Assembly (NCBI RefSeq): GCF_027912835.1
Contig: NZ_CP115768.1
Coordinates: 1,364,001 to 1,428,000, forward strand
Direction: 5' to 3'
Source of the DNA: Paracoccus sediminicola
GTDB taxonomy: Bacteria > Pseudomonadota > Alphaproteobacteria > Rhodobacterales > Rhodobacteraceae
Length of the DNA stretch: 64,000 nucleotides
Below are positions 44,080-52,498 of the stretch, in pieces. The translations under genes and the position numbers were made by a program. Every line of letters begins with the position of its first letter. Position 1 is the stretch's first letter. The notes beneath the pieces are model-generated. The model was not told the origin of the DNA and did not search any database. It saw nothing but the letters and a program-made list of their open reading frames with translations.

Positions 44080-44150
44080 AAGGTAGATGCTGCGGCGCAG
44101 CATTTCAACCGTTTTTTCTGCGTCGCAGCAAATTTTTCACCGCGCCGCAG
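44080..44150 (-). promoter_or_regulatory. phaP promoter with PhaR operators (CTGC-N3-GCAG)
   Basis: Read leftward, TTGAAA (44108-44103), 17 bases, TACCTT (44085-44080). The spacer is filled by the palindrome ATGCTGC-GGC-GCAGCAT (44087-44103). A second CTGC-GTC-GCAG core is at 44118-44128 and a third with one mismatch (CCGC-GCC-GCAG) at 44140-44150. The core equals the published PhaR consensus of Rhodobacter, from memory. Confidence 0.8.
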
Positions 44151-44164
44151 AAAACATTGATATA

Positions 44165-46537
44165 TCAGTATTTCTGGTGCACATAGCTGCCCGGCGCCGG
44201 GCCGAACCGCCCGTCCGGCACCCGCGCGGGCACTTGTTCGCCGGAAAAATCGCGCAGCCATTTCTCCCAGCTGGGCCACCAGCTTCCCGGGTTGAAGCTG
44301 GCTTTTTCCAGCCAATCCTCCGGCTCGCCCGAGAAGTCGCCATCGCCGGTATAATGGCCGTATTTCTTCTTGGATGGCGGGTTCACGATGCCGGCGATAT
44401 GGCCGGATTCAGACATGATGAAGCGCTTGTTATCGGAGCCCATCTGTTTGATGCCCCGCCAGCTGTATTTCCACGGCGCGATATGATCCGTCTCGCAGCC
44501 AATGGCGCAGAGCGGCAGTTTCACATCCGAGAGATGCAGCTTGTGGCCCATCATCGGATAGCCATCGCCCACCAAGAGGTTCTGCTGGCAAAGCCCGCGC
44601 AGATAATCGATCGTCATCTTGCCGGGCAGATTGGTCGCGTCACCGTTCCAATACAGCAGATCGAAGGCCGGAGGCGCCTCGCCCATCAGATAGGACCGGA
44701 TCGCCGGCCCCCAGACGAGATCATTGGCGCGCAGGAAGCTCATCGTGCGGGTCATGAGCTGCGAGGCGAAAATGCCCGAGCGTTCGACCTCGGCGGTGAT
44801 GCCGTCGACGAAATCATCCTGGAGGAAGGGCACGAATTCGCCCTGCTCGCTGAAATCGGTCAGCGTGGTAAAGAAGGTTGCCGAGTTCACCCGGTCATCC
44901 CCGCGCTGCGCCATCAGCGCCAGGGTCAGGGTCAGAGTGGTGCCGCCGATGCAATAGCCGATCGCATTCAGCTTTGGCTCTGCGGTGATCTCCTCGATCG
45001 CGTCCATGACCGAGAGATAGGCAGAAACGTAATCCTCCAGCCCGGTATCGGCATAGCTGGGATCGGGATTTTTCCACGACACGACGAACAGCTTATAGCC
45101 CTGATCGACGATCCAGCGGATCAGGCTGTTCTCGGGTTTCAGATCCAGAATGTAGAATTTGTTGATCCAGGGCGGGAAGATCACGATCGGCGTGGCGCGG
45201 ACCTTTTCCGTGGTCGGGCTGAACTGGATCAGCTCATAGAGCTTTTCCTGCCGGACCACCTCGCCCTTGGCGGTGCCGATATTCTCGCCCACCGCAAAGG
45301 CGTTGTTGTCGGCCAGAGAGACGACCATCTCGCCGCCATGCGATTCCACGTCGCGGACCAGATTTTCCAGCCCTTTCACGAGGCTCTCGCCTTCGGTTTC
45401 CAGCGCCCGCTCGATGGCGTCGGGGTTGGTCGCAAAGAAATTGGTCGGCGCGAACATGTCGATGATCTGGTTGGTCAGCCAGTTGAGCCGATACTGGTCC
45501 GTCTCATTCAGCATATCCAGCTCTTCGGCTGCATCGCGCATGGCCTGCGCGTTGATCTGATACTGCGTCTTGACCGTGTTGAAATAAGGATGGCTGCGCC
45601 AGAGCGGGTTGCGGAAGCGCTTATCGGCTTCGGCCCCGTCATCTTCCGGGGCCGTCATCTTGCCGCGGGCGAACTGGGACTGCATCTCGGCGTAATGGGC
45701 CAGCGTGGCGCCCCAGTATTTCACCTGCTGTTCGAGGATGCGCGCAGGCTGTTCCGCCCACATCTTGGCCCAGGCCATACCGGCATTGACCATCAGATCC
45801 GCGCCGGGTGCCTCGACTCCGGGATCGCGCATCGGCTTCTGTGCCAGCGCGGCGGCAAGGCGCTGGGTCAGCGACTCGATCCGCTCCATATTCTCGGCGA
45901 GTTGGCCGGTCGCGGCGAGGGTCTGCGCCCCTCCCATGGGCTGCTGTGCATCGGCGGCGTGCGGAGCACCGGCCTCGCTGCTCGTGACGGAGGCGCCTTT
46001 TTCCAGATCGGCAGGCGCGGCTGCGTTCTGTGCCGCGCTGTTGTCGGAGCTGGCGGCCTTGGCGGCAGATGTTTTCGCGGCGGAAGCAGAGGCGCGCCCC
46101 TTGGCAGGCACAGCCCTGGCCGTGGCTTTCCGCGCGGTCGCCTTCCTTGCGCTGGCCTGGCCGGATGACGATTTGCCGGAAGCGCTGCGGGTCCTGGCGG
46201 TCGTGGCTTTGGCGGCGGCAGTTCCGGCCCTCGCCGTCTTGGCGGTTCCAGCCCTCGCCGTCTTGGCGGCTCCGGCCCTCGTCGTCTTGGCGGTTCCGGT
46301 CTTTGCTGTCCCGGCCTTCGCCGATCCGCTCTTCGCGCTGCCCGATTTCGCGCTGCCTGACCCGGCGCTGGCGGCCCGCGACCCTGCTGCACGCGCCGCC
46401 GCTGTCTTGGCCCCGCCGCTTTTCGCCGCCGAACCCTGTTCGGCCTCCGTGGCGGCAGCGGCCTTGCGTGAGGATCGTTTCCGCGGCGCGGCATTGCTGC
46501 CACGGGCCGGGGTTTTGCGAGCGTCGTTACTTGCCAT
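44165..46537 (-). CDS. phaC: PHB synthase, class I, with histone-H1-like N-terminal extension
   Basis: 790 residues, against about 590-630 in typical class I synthases. Residues 1-200 are Ala, Lys, Ser, Thr and Gly-rich, with short repeats of the type SGSAK, AGTAK and TARAGTA at 61-110 and ARKATARKATARA at 130-141. The remainder is a normal synthase: nucleophile C529 in GYCIGG, D684 in CETDHIAPW and H713 in SGHIAGIVNPP. It polymerises 3-hydroxybutyryl-CoA to PHB on granules. The next start inside the synthase domain has no better ribosome site, so the long form is preferred; GGGGGA precedes the ATG. It is divergent from phaZ. Confidence 0.9.
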   Translation of the reverse strand: MASNDARKTPARGSNAAPRKRSSRKAAAATEAEQGSAAKSGGAKTAAARAAGSRAASAGSGSAKSGSAKSGSAKAGTAKTGTAKTTRAGAAKTARAGTAKTARAGTAAAKATTARTRSASGKSSSGQASARKATARKATARAVPAKGRASASAAKTSAAKAASSDNSAAQNAAAPADLEKGASVTSSEAGAPHAADAQQPMGGAQTLAATGQLAENMERIESLTQRLAAALAQKPMRDPGVEAPGADLMVNAGMAWAKMWAEQPARILEQQVKYWGATLAHYAEMQSQFARGKMTAPEDDGAEADKRFRNPLWRSHPYFNTVKTQYQINAQAMRDAAEELDMLNETDQYRLNWLTNQIIDMFAPTNFFATNPDAIERALETEGESLVKGLENLVRDVESHGGEMVVSLADNNAFAVGENIGTAKGEVVRQEKLYELIQFSPTTEKVRATPIVIFPPWINKFYILDLKPENSLIRWIVDQGYKLFVVSWKNPDPSYADTGLEDYVSAYLSVMDAIEEITAEPKLNAIGYCIGGTTLTLTLALMAQRGDDRVNSATFFTTLTDFSEQGEFVPFLQDDFVDGITAEVERSGIFASQLMTRTMSFLRANDLVWGPAIRSYLMGEAPPAFDLLYWNGDATNLPGKMTIDYLRGLCQQNLLVGDGYPMMGHKLHLSDVKLPLCAIGCETDHIAPWKYSWRGIKQMGSDNKRFIMSESGHIAGIVNPPSKKKYGHYTGDGDFSGEPEDWLEKASFNPGSWWPSWEKWLRDFSGEQVPARVPDGRFGPAPGSYVHQKY

Positions 46538-46639
46538 GACCTTTAATCCCCCCTACTGTCGCGAACCGATCTTAACCGGCGTCGGGCCCAGCCGAAAGGG
46601 GTCCTTTGAACGTCGGAAAAGAAGCAATTTGAGGTAAGG

Positions 46640-47992
46640 ATGGCCAAGCAACCGCTGCTGAAGGGATTGATTTCCTATGACGTGATGGAATCGATCCGGA
46701 ACACGAATGAGTGGTTGGGCGCTTCGGCGCGGGCCATGGCCTCCTACCCGGCTTTCGCGATGATACCGCACCCGATGTTCCGCCTGATGAGCGCATGGGG
46801 CCATGTCACAGAGCGCAGCTTTTCGCGCATGGTCATCAAGCCTGACTGGAATATTCCGGCCATCGCAGGCCCTGACGGTCAGGACCACGTCGTCTATGTC
46901 GACAAGGAACTGAAAGCCGATTTCGGCGATCTGATCCATTTCCGTGTTGCCCGGCGCGAGCCGATGGCGCGCAAGATCCTGCTGGTTGCGCCAATGTCAG
47001 GCCATTACGCAACGCTGCTGCGTTCGACCGTGACATCGCTGCTGCCCGACGCCGAGGTATATGTCACCGACTGGCACAATGCCCGCGACATCCCGGTCAG
47101 CAAGGGCAAGTTCGACATCGAGGACTACACCCAGTATCTCGCCGATTTCATGCGCCATCTCGGCCCGGACCTGAACGTCATCGCGGTCTGCCAGCCGGCG
47201 CCGCTCGCGCTGGCAGCGACGGCCATGCTGGCCGAGACCGAGCCCAAGGCGCAGCCCAAGACGCTGACCCTGATCGGCGGCCCGATCAACCCGGACGCCG
47301 CCGCGACCGAGGTCACCGATTTCGGCAACCGCATCACCATGGGCGAGCTTGAATATCATGTCATCCAGCAGGTCGGGTTCAAATATCCCGGCACCGGGCG
47401 TCTGGTTTATCCGGGGCTGGCGCAGCTGGCCTCGTTCATCTCGATGAACGCGGAGACGCATACCAAGGCCTTCATGGACAAGATCCTGGCCGATGCCCGC
47501 GGCGAGGGCTCGGAAAGCGACCGTCATAACAAGTTCTATGACGAATATCTCGCCGTGATGGACATGACCGCGGAATTCTATCTCTCGACGGTCGAGCGGA
47601 TCTTCAAGGGACTCGAAATCGCCGAAAACCGCTTTACGGTGAATGGCAAGCAGGTGGATATCGGCAAGATCACCGATGTGGCGATCATGACGGTCGAGGG
47701 CGGCAAGGACGATATCTCGGCGCCGGGCCAGTGCGTGGCCGCGCTGGATCTGTGCACCGGCGTGCCCGAGCAGAAAAAGCAGCAGCATCTCGAAGAAGAT
47801 GCCGGCCATTACGGCATCTTTGCCGGGCGGAGCTGGCGGCTGAACATCCGCCCGCTGGTGCTCGACTTCATCGACGAACAGCTCGAAGGGCCGCAAGAAG
47901 CGCCGAGCAAGCCGCGCCGCCGCCGGGGCGGCAAGAACGGCGATGGCGCCCTGCCCGGCATCGCGGATGACGACCGGAAAATGCCGGTCTGA
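46640..47992 (+). CDS. phaZ: Intracellular PHB depolymerase
   Basis: 450 residues of the intracellular i-PHB depolymerase family (PhaZ1). The nucleophile is C184 in IAVCQPAPLA, with HNARDIPVSKGKFDIEDYTQY, GGPINPDAA and EDAGHYGIFAGRSWR carrying the other family blocks. It degrades stored PHB to hydroxybutyrate. The C-terminus ends in the Arg-rich KPRRRRGGK. GAGGTAAGG precedes the ATG. 102 bases separate it from the divergent phaC; no PhaR core is seen in that gap. Confidence 0.93.
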   Translation: MAKQPLLKGLISYDVMESIRNTNEWLGASARAMASYPAFAMIPHPMFRLMSAWGHVTERSFSRMVIKPDWNIPAIAGPDGQDHVVYVDKELKADFGDLIHFRVARREPMARKILLVAPMSGHYATLLRSTVTSLLPDAEVYVTDWHNARDIPVSKGKFDIEDYTQYLADFMRHLGPDLNVIAVCQPAPLALAATAMLAETEPKAQPKTLTLIGGPINPDAAATEVTDFGNRITMGELEYHVIQQVGFKYPGTGRLVYPGLAQLASFISMNAETHTKAFMDKILADARGEGSESDRHNKFYDEYLAVMDMTAEFYLSTVERIFKGLEIAENRFTVNGKQVDIGKITDVAIMTVEGGKDDISAPGQCVAALDLCTGVPEQKKQQHLEEDAGHYGIFAGRSWRLNIRPLVLDFIDEQLEGPQEAPSKPRRRRGGKNGDGALPGIADDDRKMPV

Positions 47993-48029
47993 TCTTCGGG
48001 CCGCGCGGCTGGCGGGCCCCCGCCCTCGG

Positions 48030-48100
48030 TGAGGCTCTTGCTGCCAGCATCTTCGGTATGAAAATACCTCGGGGTGCGGGGCAGCGCCCCGCGATCACCC
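48030..48100. repeat. Intergenic palindromic repeat, copy C
   Basis: Located between convergent phaZ and purU. Read leftward it contains CCCCGAGGTATTTTCATACCGAAGATG; to its right lies the hairpin gcggggc-agc-gccccgc (48076-48092), the same hairpin as in copy A. It probably terminates both transcripts. Confidence 0.6.
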
Positions 48101-48104
48101 TGTC

Positions 48105-48989
48105 CTACCCCATCCGCGCCGAAGCGTAGCTGCCGGGCGATGCGGGGAACACCACCGTTCGGTTGCCGTTCAGGAACACGCGGTGATGGATATGCGCATG
48201 GATGGCGCGGGCGAGGACCTGCGCCTCGACATCGCGGCCGAGGCTGACATAATCCGCAGCCGACTGGGCATGGGTGACGCGCACGATATCCTGTTCGATG
48301 ATCGGCCCCTCGTCCAGATCGGCGGTCACATAATGCGCCGTCGCCCCGATCAGCTTCACGCCGCGCTCATGCGCCTGACGATAGGGATTAGCGCCCTTGA
48401 AGCTTGGCAGGAAAGAGTGGTGGATATTGATGATCCGTCCGGACATTTCGCGGCAGAGCCGGTCCGAAAGCACCTGCATATAGCGCGCCAGCACCACCAG
48501 CTCGGCCCCGCTGTCGCGCACCACCTCCATCAGCCGCGCCTCGGCCTCGGCCTTGCCATCGGGCGTGACGCTGATGTGATGGAACGGCAGGTCGTGGTTC
48601 ACCACCAGCTTCTGGTAATCCAGATGGTTCGACACCACCCCGACGATCTCGACCGGCAGCGCCCCGATCCGCCAGCGATAGAGAATATCGTTCAGGCAAT
48701 GCCCGAAGCGCGAGACCATGAGCAGAACACGCATCAGGCGAGCCGCATCATGAATCGCGGCCTCCATCCGGAAATCCGCCGCGACCGGGCGCAGCGCGTC
48801 GCGCAATGTCTCGATCCCCTTGCCGCCCTCGTCACGAAAGCTGACACGCATGAAGAAACGGCCCGACTCCATGTCGTCGAACTGTGCCGAGTCGGTGATG
48901 TTGCATCCATGCGCGGCAAGCAGCCCCGACACGGCCGCGACAATGCCGCGCCCCGTCGGACAGGCGACGGTCAGCACCAGGTCGCCCAT
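48105..48989 (-). CDS. purU: Formyltetrahydrofolate deformylase
   Basis: 294 residues. An N-terminal ACT domain (VLTVACPTGRGIVAAVSGLLAAHGCNI) is followed by a formyltransferase-fold catalytic domain with VSRFGHCLNDILYRW, NIHHSFLPSFKGANPY, ATAHYVTADLDEGPII and the Asp of DLDEGP. PurU hydrolyses 10-formyl-THF to formate and THF, supplying formate for purine synthesis and balancing one-carbon units. Four bases separate it from the ferredoxin gene, so the two are co-transcribed. Confidence 0.95.
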   Translation of the reverse strand: MGDLVLTVACPTGRGIVAAVSGLLAAHGCNITDSAQFDDMESGRFFMRVSFRDEGGKGIETLRDALRPVAADFRMEAAIHDAARLMRVLLMVSRFGHCLNDILYRWRIGALPVEIVGVVSNHLDYQKLVVNHDLPFHHISVTPDGKAEAEARLMEVVRDSGAELVVLARYMQVLSDRLCREMSGRIINIHHSFLPSFKGANPYRQAHERGVKLIGATAHYVTADLDEGPIIEQDIVRVTHAQSAADYVSLGRDVEAQVLARAIHAHIHHRVFLNGNRTVVFPASPGSYASARMG

Positions 48990-48993
48990 CTCC

Positions 48994-49413
<420 letters not shown>

Positions 49414-50991
49414 TCACTCCTGAATCGACAGCGCCACGAAGCGCGGCTCGCCACCGCGGCGGATCATCAGCAGGATCGAGCGTTTGCCTGCCTCGCGAGC
49501 CTCCTCGATGCTGGACTGGAGATCGGAAACCGAGGCCACGGGCTGCTGGCCCGCCTCGGTGATCACATCGCCACGGCCGACACCCTTGTCAGCCGCGTCA
49601 GAGCTGGGATCGACCTCGCTGACCACCACGCCCTGCTGATCCTCGCTCACCCCGAGTTCCGAGGCGATCTCCGGGGTCAGCGGCTGCAAGCTCATGCCGA
49701 GCGTCTCGCCGCTCTCGCCCCCGCCTTGCGGCGCGACGCCATCCTCGCCGATTTCGCCCTCGGCAAGCTCGCGCCGGCCAAGTGTGACGGAAAGCTGCTC
49801 TTCCTCGCCATTGCGCAGGATGGTGACATCGACATCCTCCCCGACCGGCGCCTGCGCCACGCGGGCCACCAGGTCGCGATCATCCTCGATCCGGTTGCCG
49901 TCGAATTCGAGGATAACGTCGCCGGAACGGATCCCGGCCTCGGATGCGGGGCCGTCGAACACATCGGCGACCATCGCCCCGCGCTCGCTTTCGAGCCCGA
50001 GCGATTCCGCAATATCCGGGGTCATTCCCTGGATTTTCACACCCAGCCAGCCACGACGGGTTTCGCCATATTGCTGAAGCTGGTCGATCACCGTCGAGAC
50101 CACGTTCGATGCCATCGAGAAACCGATCCCGATCGAGCCGCCATTCGGCGACAGGATCGCGGTGTTCACGCCGATCACCTCTCCGTCCATGTTGAACAGC
50201 GGCCCGCCCGAGTTGCCGCGGTTGATCGAGGCATCGGTCTGGATGAAATCGTCATACGCCCCGGTCAGCGCCCGGCCCCGCGCCGAAACGATCCCGGTCG
50301 AGGCCGAGAAGCCCTGCCCGAGCGGGTTGCCGAGGGCGAGCACCCAGTCGCCCACCCGCGCATCGTCGCTGTCTCCGAAGCCGACGAAGGGCAGATCCTC
50401 GGCCTCGACCTTCAACAGCGCGATATCAGTGGATTTGTCGGTGCCGATCACCTCTGCGGTGCGGCGCGCCCCGTCCTTGAATTCGATCTCGATCTCATCC
50501 GCGCCTTCGATGACATGGTTGTTGGTGACGATGAACCCGTCATCAGAGATCACGAAGCCAGAGCCGAGCGCATTGGCGCGGCGCGGCTGCCCCTGCTGCT
50601 GGCCGAACGGGCTTTGCTGGCCGCCATCGGGCATCGGGAAGCCGAAATCGCGAAACAGATCCGAGAACGGGCTGCCTTCGGGGAACATCGGCCCGGTCGG
50701 CTGCTCGACCACCGAAGTGGTGTTGATGTTGACCACCGCCGGAGAAACCTCTTCGACCAGATCGGCAAAGCTCTCGGGCATGACCTGCTGGCGGCGCGCC
50801 TCGCTTTCGGGCGCAGCGAGCGGCGCTTCGTTGCTGTTTGCGGTGACCTGCGGCTGGGTCCGATCCCCGGTCTGTGCCTGCGTTTCAGCTTCGGCCGGAG
50901 CGGTGTTGTCCTGCGCGGTCGCCGGCAGCGCCGTCAGGGTCAGCGCGACAACAGAGGCAGAGGCCAGAAGATGGGTGAATGGGGTGCGCAT
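49414..50991 (-). CDS. degP: DegP/HtrA-type periplasmic serine protease
   Basis: 525 residues. The signal peptide MRTPFTHLLASASVVALTLT ends near ATAQD. The trypsin-like domain has the catalytic His in NNHVIEGAD, Asp in KSTDIALLKVE and Ser in NRGNSGGPLFN. Two PDZ domains follow (about 300-390 and 425-520, with GVKIQGMTPDIAES and VVVSEVDPSSDAADKG). It degrades or refolds damaged envelope proteins. An upstream palindrome may mediate regulation. It follows hflC after 178 bases, in the usual alphaproteobacterial hflK-hflC-degP order. Confidence 0.96.
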   Translation of the reverse strand: MRTPFTHLLASASVVALTLTALPATAQDNTAPAEAETQAQTGDRTQPQVTANSNEAPLAAPESEARRQQVMPESFADLVEEVSPAVVNINTTSVVEQPTGPMFPEGSPFSDLFRDFGFPMPDGGQQSPFGQQQGQPRRANALGSGFVISDDGFIVTNNHVIEGADEIEIEFKDGARRTAEVIGTDKSTDIALLKVEAEDLPFVGFGDSDDARVGDWVLALGNPLGQGFSASTGIVSARGRALTGAYDDFIQTDASINRGNSGGPLFNMDGEVIGVNTAILSPNGGSIGIGFSMASNVVSTVIDQLQQYGETRRGWLGVKIQGMTPDIAESLGLESERGAMVADVFDGPASEAGIRSGDVILEFDGNRIEDDRDLVARVAQAPVGEDVDVTILRNGEEEQLSVTLGRRELAEGEIGEDGVAPQGGGESGETLGMSLQPLTPEIASELGVSEDQQGVVVSEVDPSSDAADKGVGRGDVITEAGQQPVASVSDLQSSIEEAREAGKRSILLMIRRGGEPRFVALSIQE

Positions 50992-51089
50992 CGAAGATCC
51001 TTTCCAATTCTGCGCCGGGAAAGCCGGCGCGCGACTCTGGGGTCGCTCCTGCGGTTTCTACAAACGTCAGATGGGGGTGAGTTGCAAAT

Positions 51090-51125
51090 AAATCACGCTC
51101 CGCTGCGATGAACTCATCGTGATTT
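51090..51125. promoter_or_regulatory. Inverted repeat upstream of degP
   Basis: AAATCACG (51090-51097) faces CGTGATTT (51118-51125), and inside it CGATGA-AC-TCATCG (51106-51119) is a perfect palindrome. It is about 98 bases before the degP start and may be a stress-regulator operator; the regulator is not known. Confidence 0.45.
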
Positions 51126-51131
51126 GCGCGC

Positions 51132-51164
51132 AAAAACAAAGGGGCAGCCGAAGCCGCCCCTTTT
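51132..51164 (-). terminator. Terminator after hflC
   Basis: Read leftward, AGGGGCGGC-TTCG-GCTGCCCCT forms the stem-loop, followed by TTGTTTTTG. The right flank also has a TTTT run, so it could work in both directions. Confidence 0.75.
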
Positions 51165-51169
51165 CACGA

Positions 51170-52498
51170 TCAATTGGCGCCGTCCTGCTGCGGCTCTGGC
51201 TCGGTCGCGTCCGGCGTGACCTCGGCGGCCTCGTCCGGGGCATCGGGGTCGGCGGGCGCAAGCTCGACCGCATCCTGTGCGGCGGGATCGTCGCTTGCGG
51301 CCGCGGCCTCGTCTGCCGAGCCGCCGGCATCGGCTGCGCTGTCCGCCTCGGATGCGGCGTCGGCATCTCCGGGCTGATCCTCACCGGGCTGCTCGCTCGG
51401 CTGGACCGGAGAGTCATCGGCCAGCGTCGAGGCGTCGCCCAGACCGGCTCCCGGTTCTTCGTCCCAGGGCATCTCGATCGGGCGCGGCGTCACCGCGCTG
51501 TCGGCCTGGATCGGGTCGCGCGCGGCACCCTCGCCACCCTGCTGCGCCTCGGGGAGGGTCGAGACGGTTTCCTCTGCGGGGAGCGCCTCGGGCGGGGTCG
51601 CAGGCTGCGCATCCGCCGCGCCGTCATTGCGCAGATAGGCAAAGAAATCCCCGTCCGGTGGCATGACAATCTGCGAGTTTTCACCCTTCAGCGCCTCGGA
51701 GTAAGAGGTCAGCGAACGGGTGAAGGCGAAGAATTCCGGGTCACGCCCGTAAGCCTCGGCATAGATCGCGTTGCGCGCCGCGTCGGCCTCACCGCGAATG
51801 ATCGAGGCGTTCCGGTTCGCTTCCGAGGTCAGCTCGGTCACGGTCCGGTCGGCGGCGGCGCGGACGCGCTGCGCGGCCTCGCCACCTCGGGCGATCTCGT
51901 CGGCGGCCTCACGCTCGCGCTCGGCCCGCATCCTTTCATAGGTCGCGGCCAGGTTCTGCTCGGGCAGGTCGGTGCGGGTCAGGCGCACATCGATGATCTC
52001 GACCCCAAGCCCTTCCGAATTGGCGCGCGCCTCGTCGCGAATATTGTTCATCAGCGAGGTCCGGTCGTCCGACAGAACCGAGGTCGAGGGCACGCCACCG
52101 AGCACTTCGCGGATCGCGTCGCGAACGATCGGGTCCAGACGCGACAGCGCCGCATCTTCGCCGCCCGGGCCTACGGCCTGACGGAAGCGGACCACATCAG
52201 AGATGCGCCACCGGGCGAAAGCGTCCACGATCAGCCGGCGGTCATCCAGCGGGGTGACTTCGAGCGGGCTGGTCTGAAGCCCGAGAATGCGGTCGTCATA
52301 GGGAACCACATCATCCAGGAACGGGACTTTCAGACCGAGACCGGGCGTTTCCTTGACATCGACGACGCGGCCCAGGCGCAGCACAAGGGCTTTTTCACGC
52401 TCATCCACGGTATAGATCGAAAAGGCGCCGATCAGGATCACGACAACGAGAAACGGAATGGCCAGCGTGCCAAGAAGTCGGTTGCGAGCGCGAGCCAT
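51170..52498 (-). CDS. hflC: HflC, SPFH-domain modulator of FtsH, with acidic tail
   Basis: 442 residues, against about 300-335 in most HflC proteins. An N-terminal membrane helix (LLGTLAIPFLVVVILIGAFSI) is followed by the SPFH domain (VDEREKALVLRLGRVV, DARARWRI-like block, RTDLPEQNLAATYERMRAERERE). HflK and HflC form the cage around the FtsH protease. Residues about 292-442 are an Ala/Asp/Glu/Pro-rich low-complexity tail with almost no basic residues. The start shares one base with the hflK stop (TGATG). Confidence 0.9.
   Translation of the reverse strand: MARARNRLLGTLAIPFLVVVILIGAFSIYTVDEREKALVLRLGRVVDVKETPGLGLKVPFLDDVVPYDDRILGLQTSPLEVTPLDDRRLIVDAFARWRISDVVRFRQAVGPGGEDAALSRLDPIVRDAIREVLGGVPSTSVLSDDRTSLMNNIRDEARANSEGLGVEIIDVRLTRTDLPEQNLAATYERMRAEREREAADEIARGGEAAQRVRAAADRTVTELTSEANRNASIIRGEADAARNAIYAEAYGRDPEFFAFTRSLTSYSEALKGENSQIVMPPDGDFFAYLRNDGAADAQPATPPEALPAEETVSTLPEAQQGGEGAARDPIQADSAVTPRPIEMPWDEEPGAGLGDASTLADDSPVQPSEQPGEDQPGDADAASEADSAADAGGSADEAAAASDDPAAQDAVELAPADPDAPDEAAEVTPDATEPEPQQDGAN

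Noticed and set aside
44165..46537. The long N-terminus of PhaC as an annotation artefact
   Set aside because: A ribosome site precedes the ATG at 46537 and the reading frame is continuous; no better start lies near the synthase domain, so the extension is kept, with proteomic proof pending.
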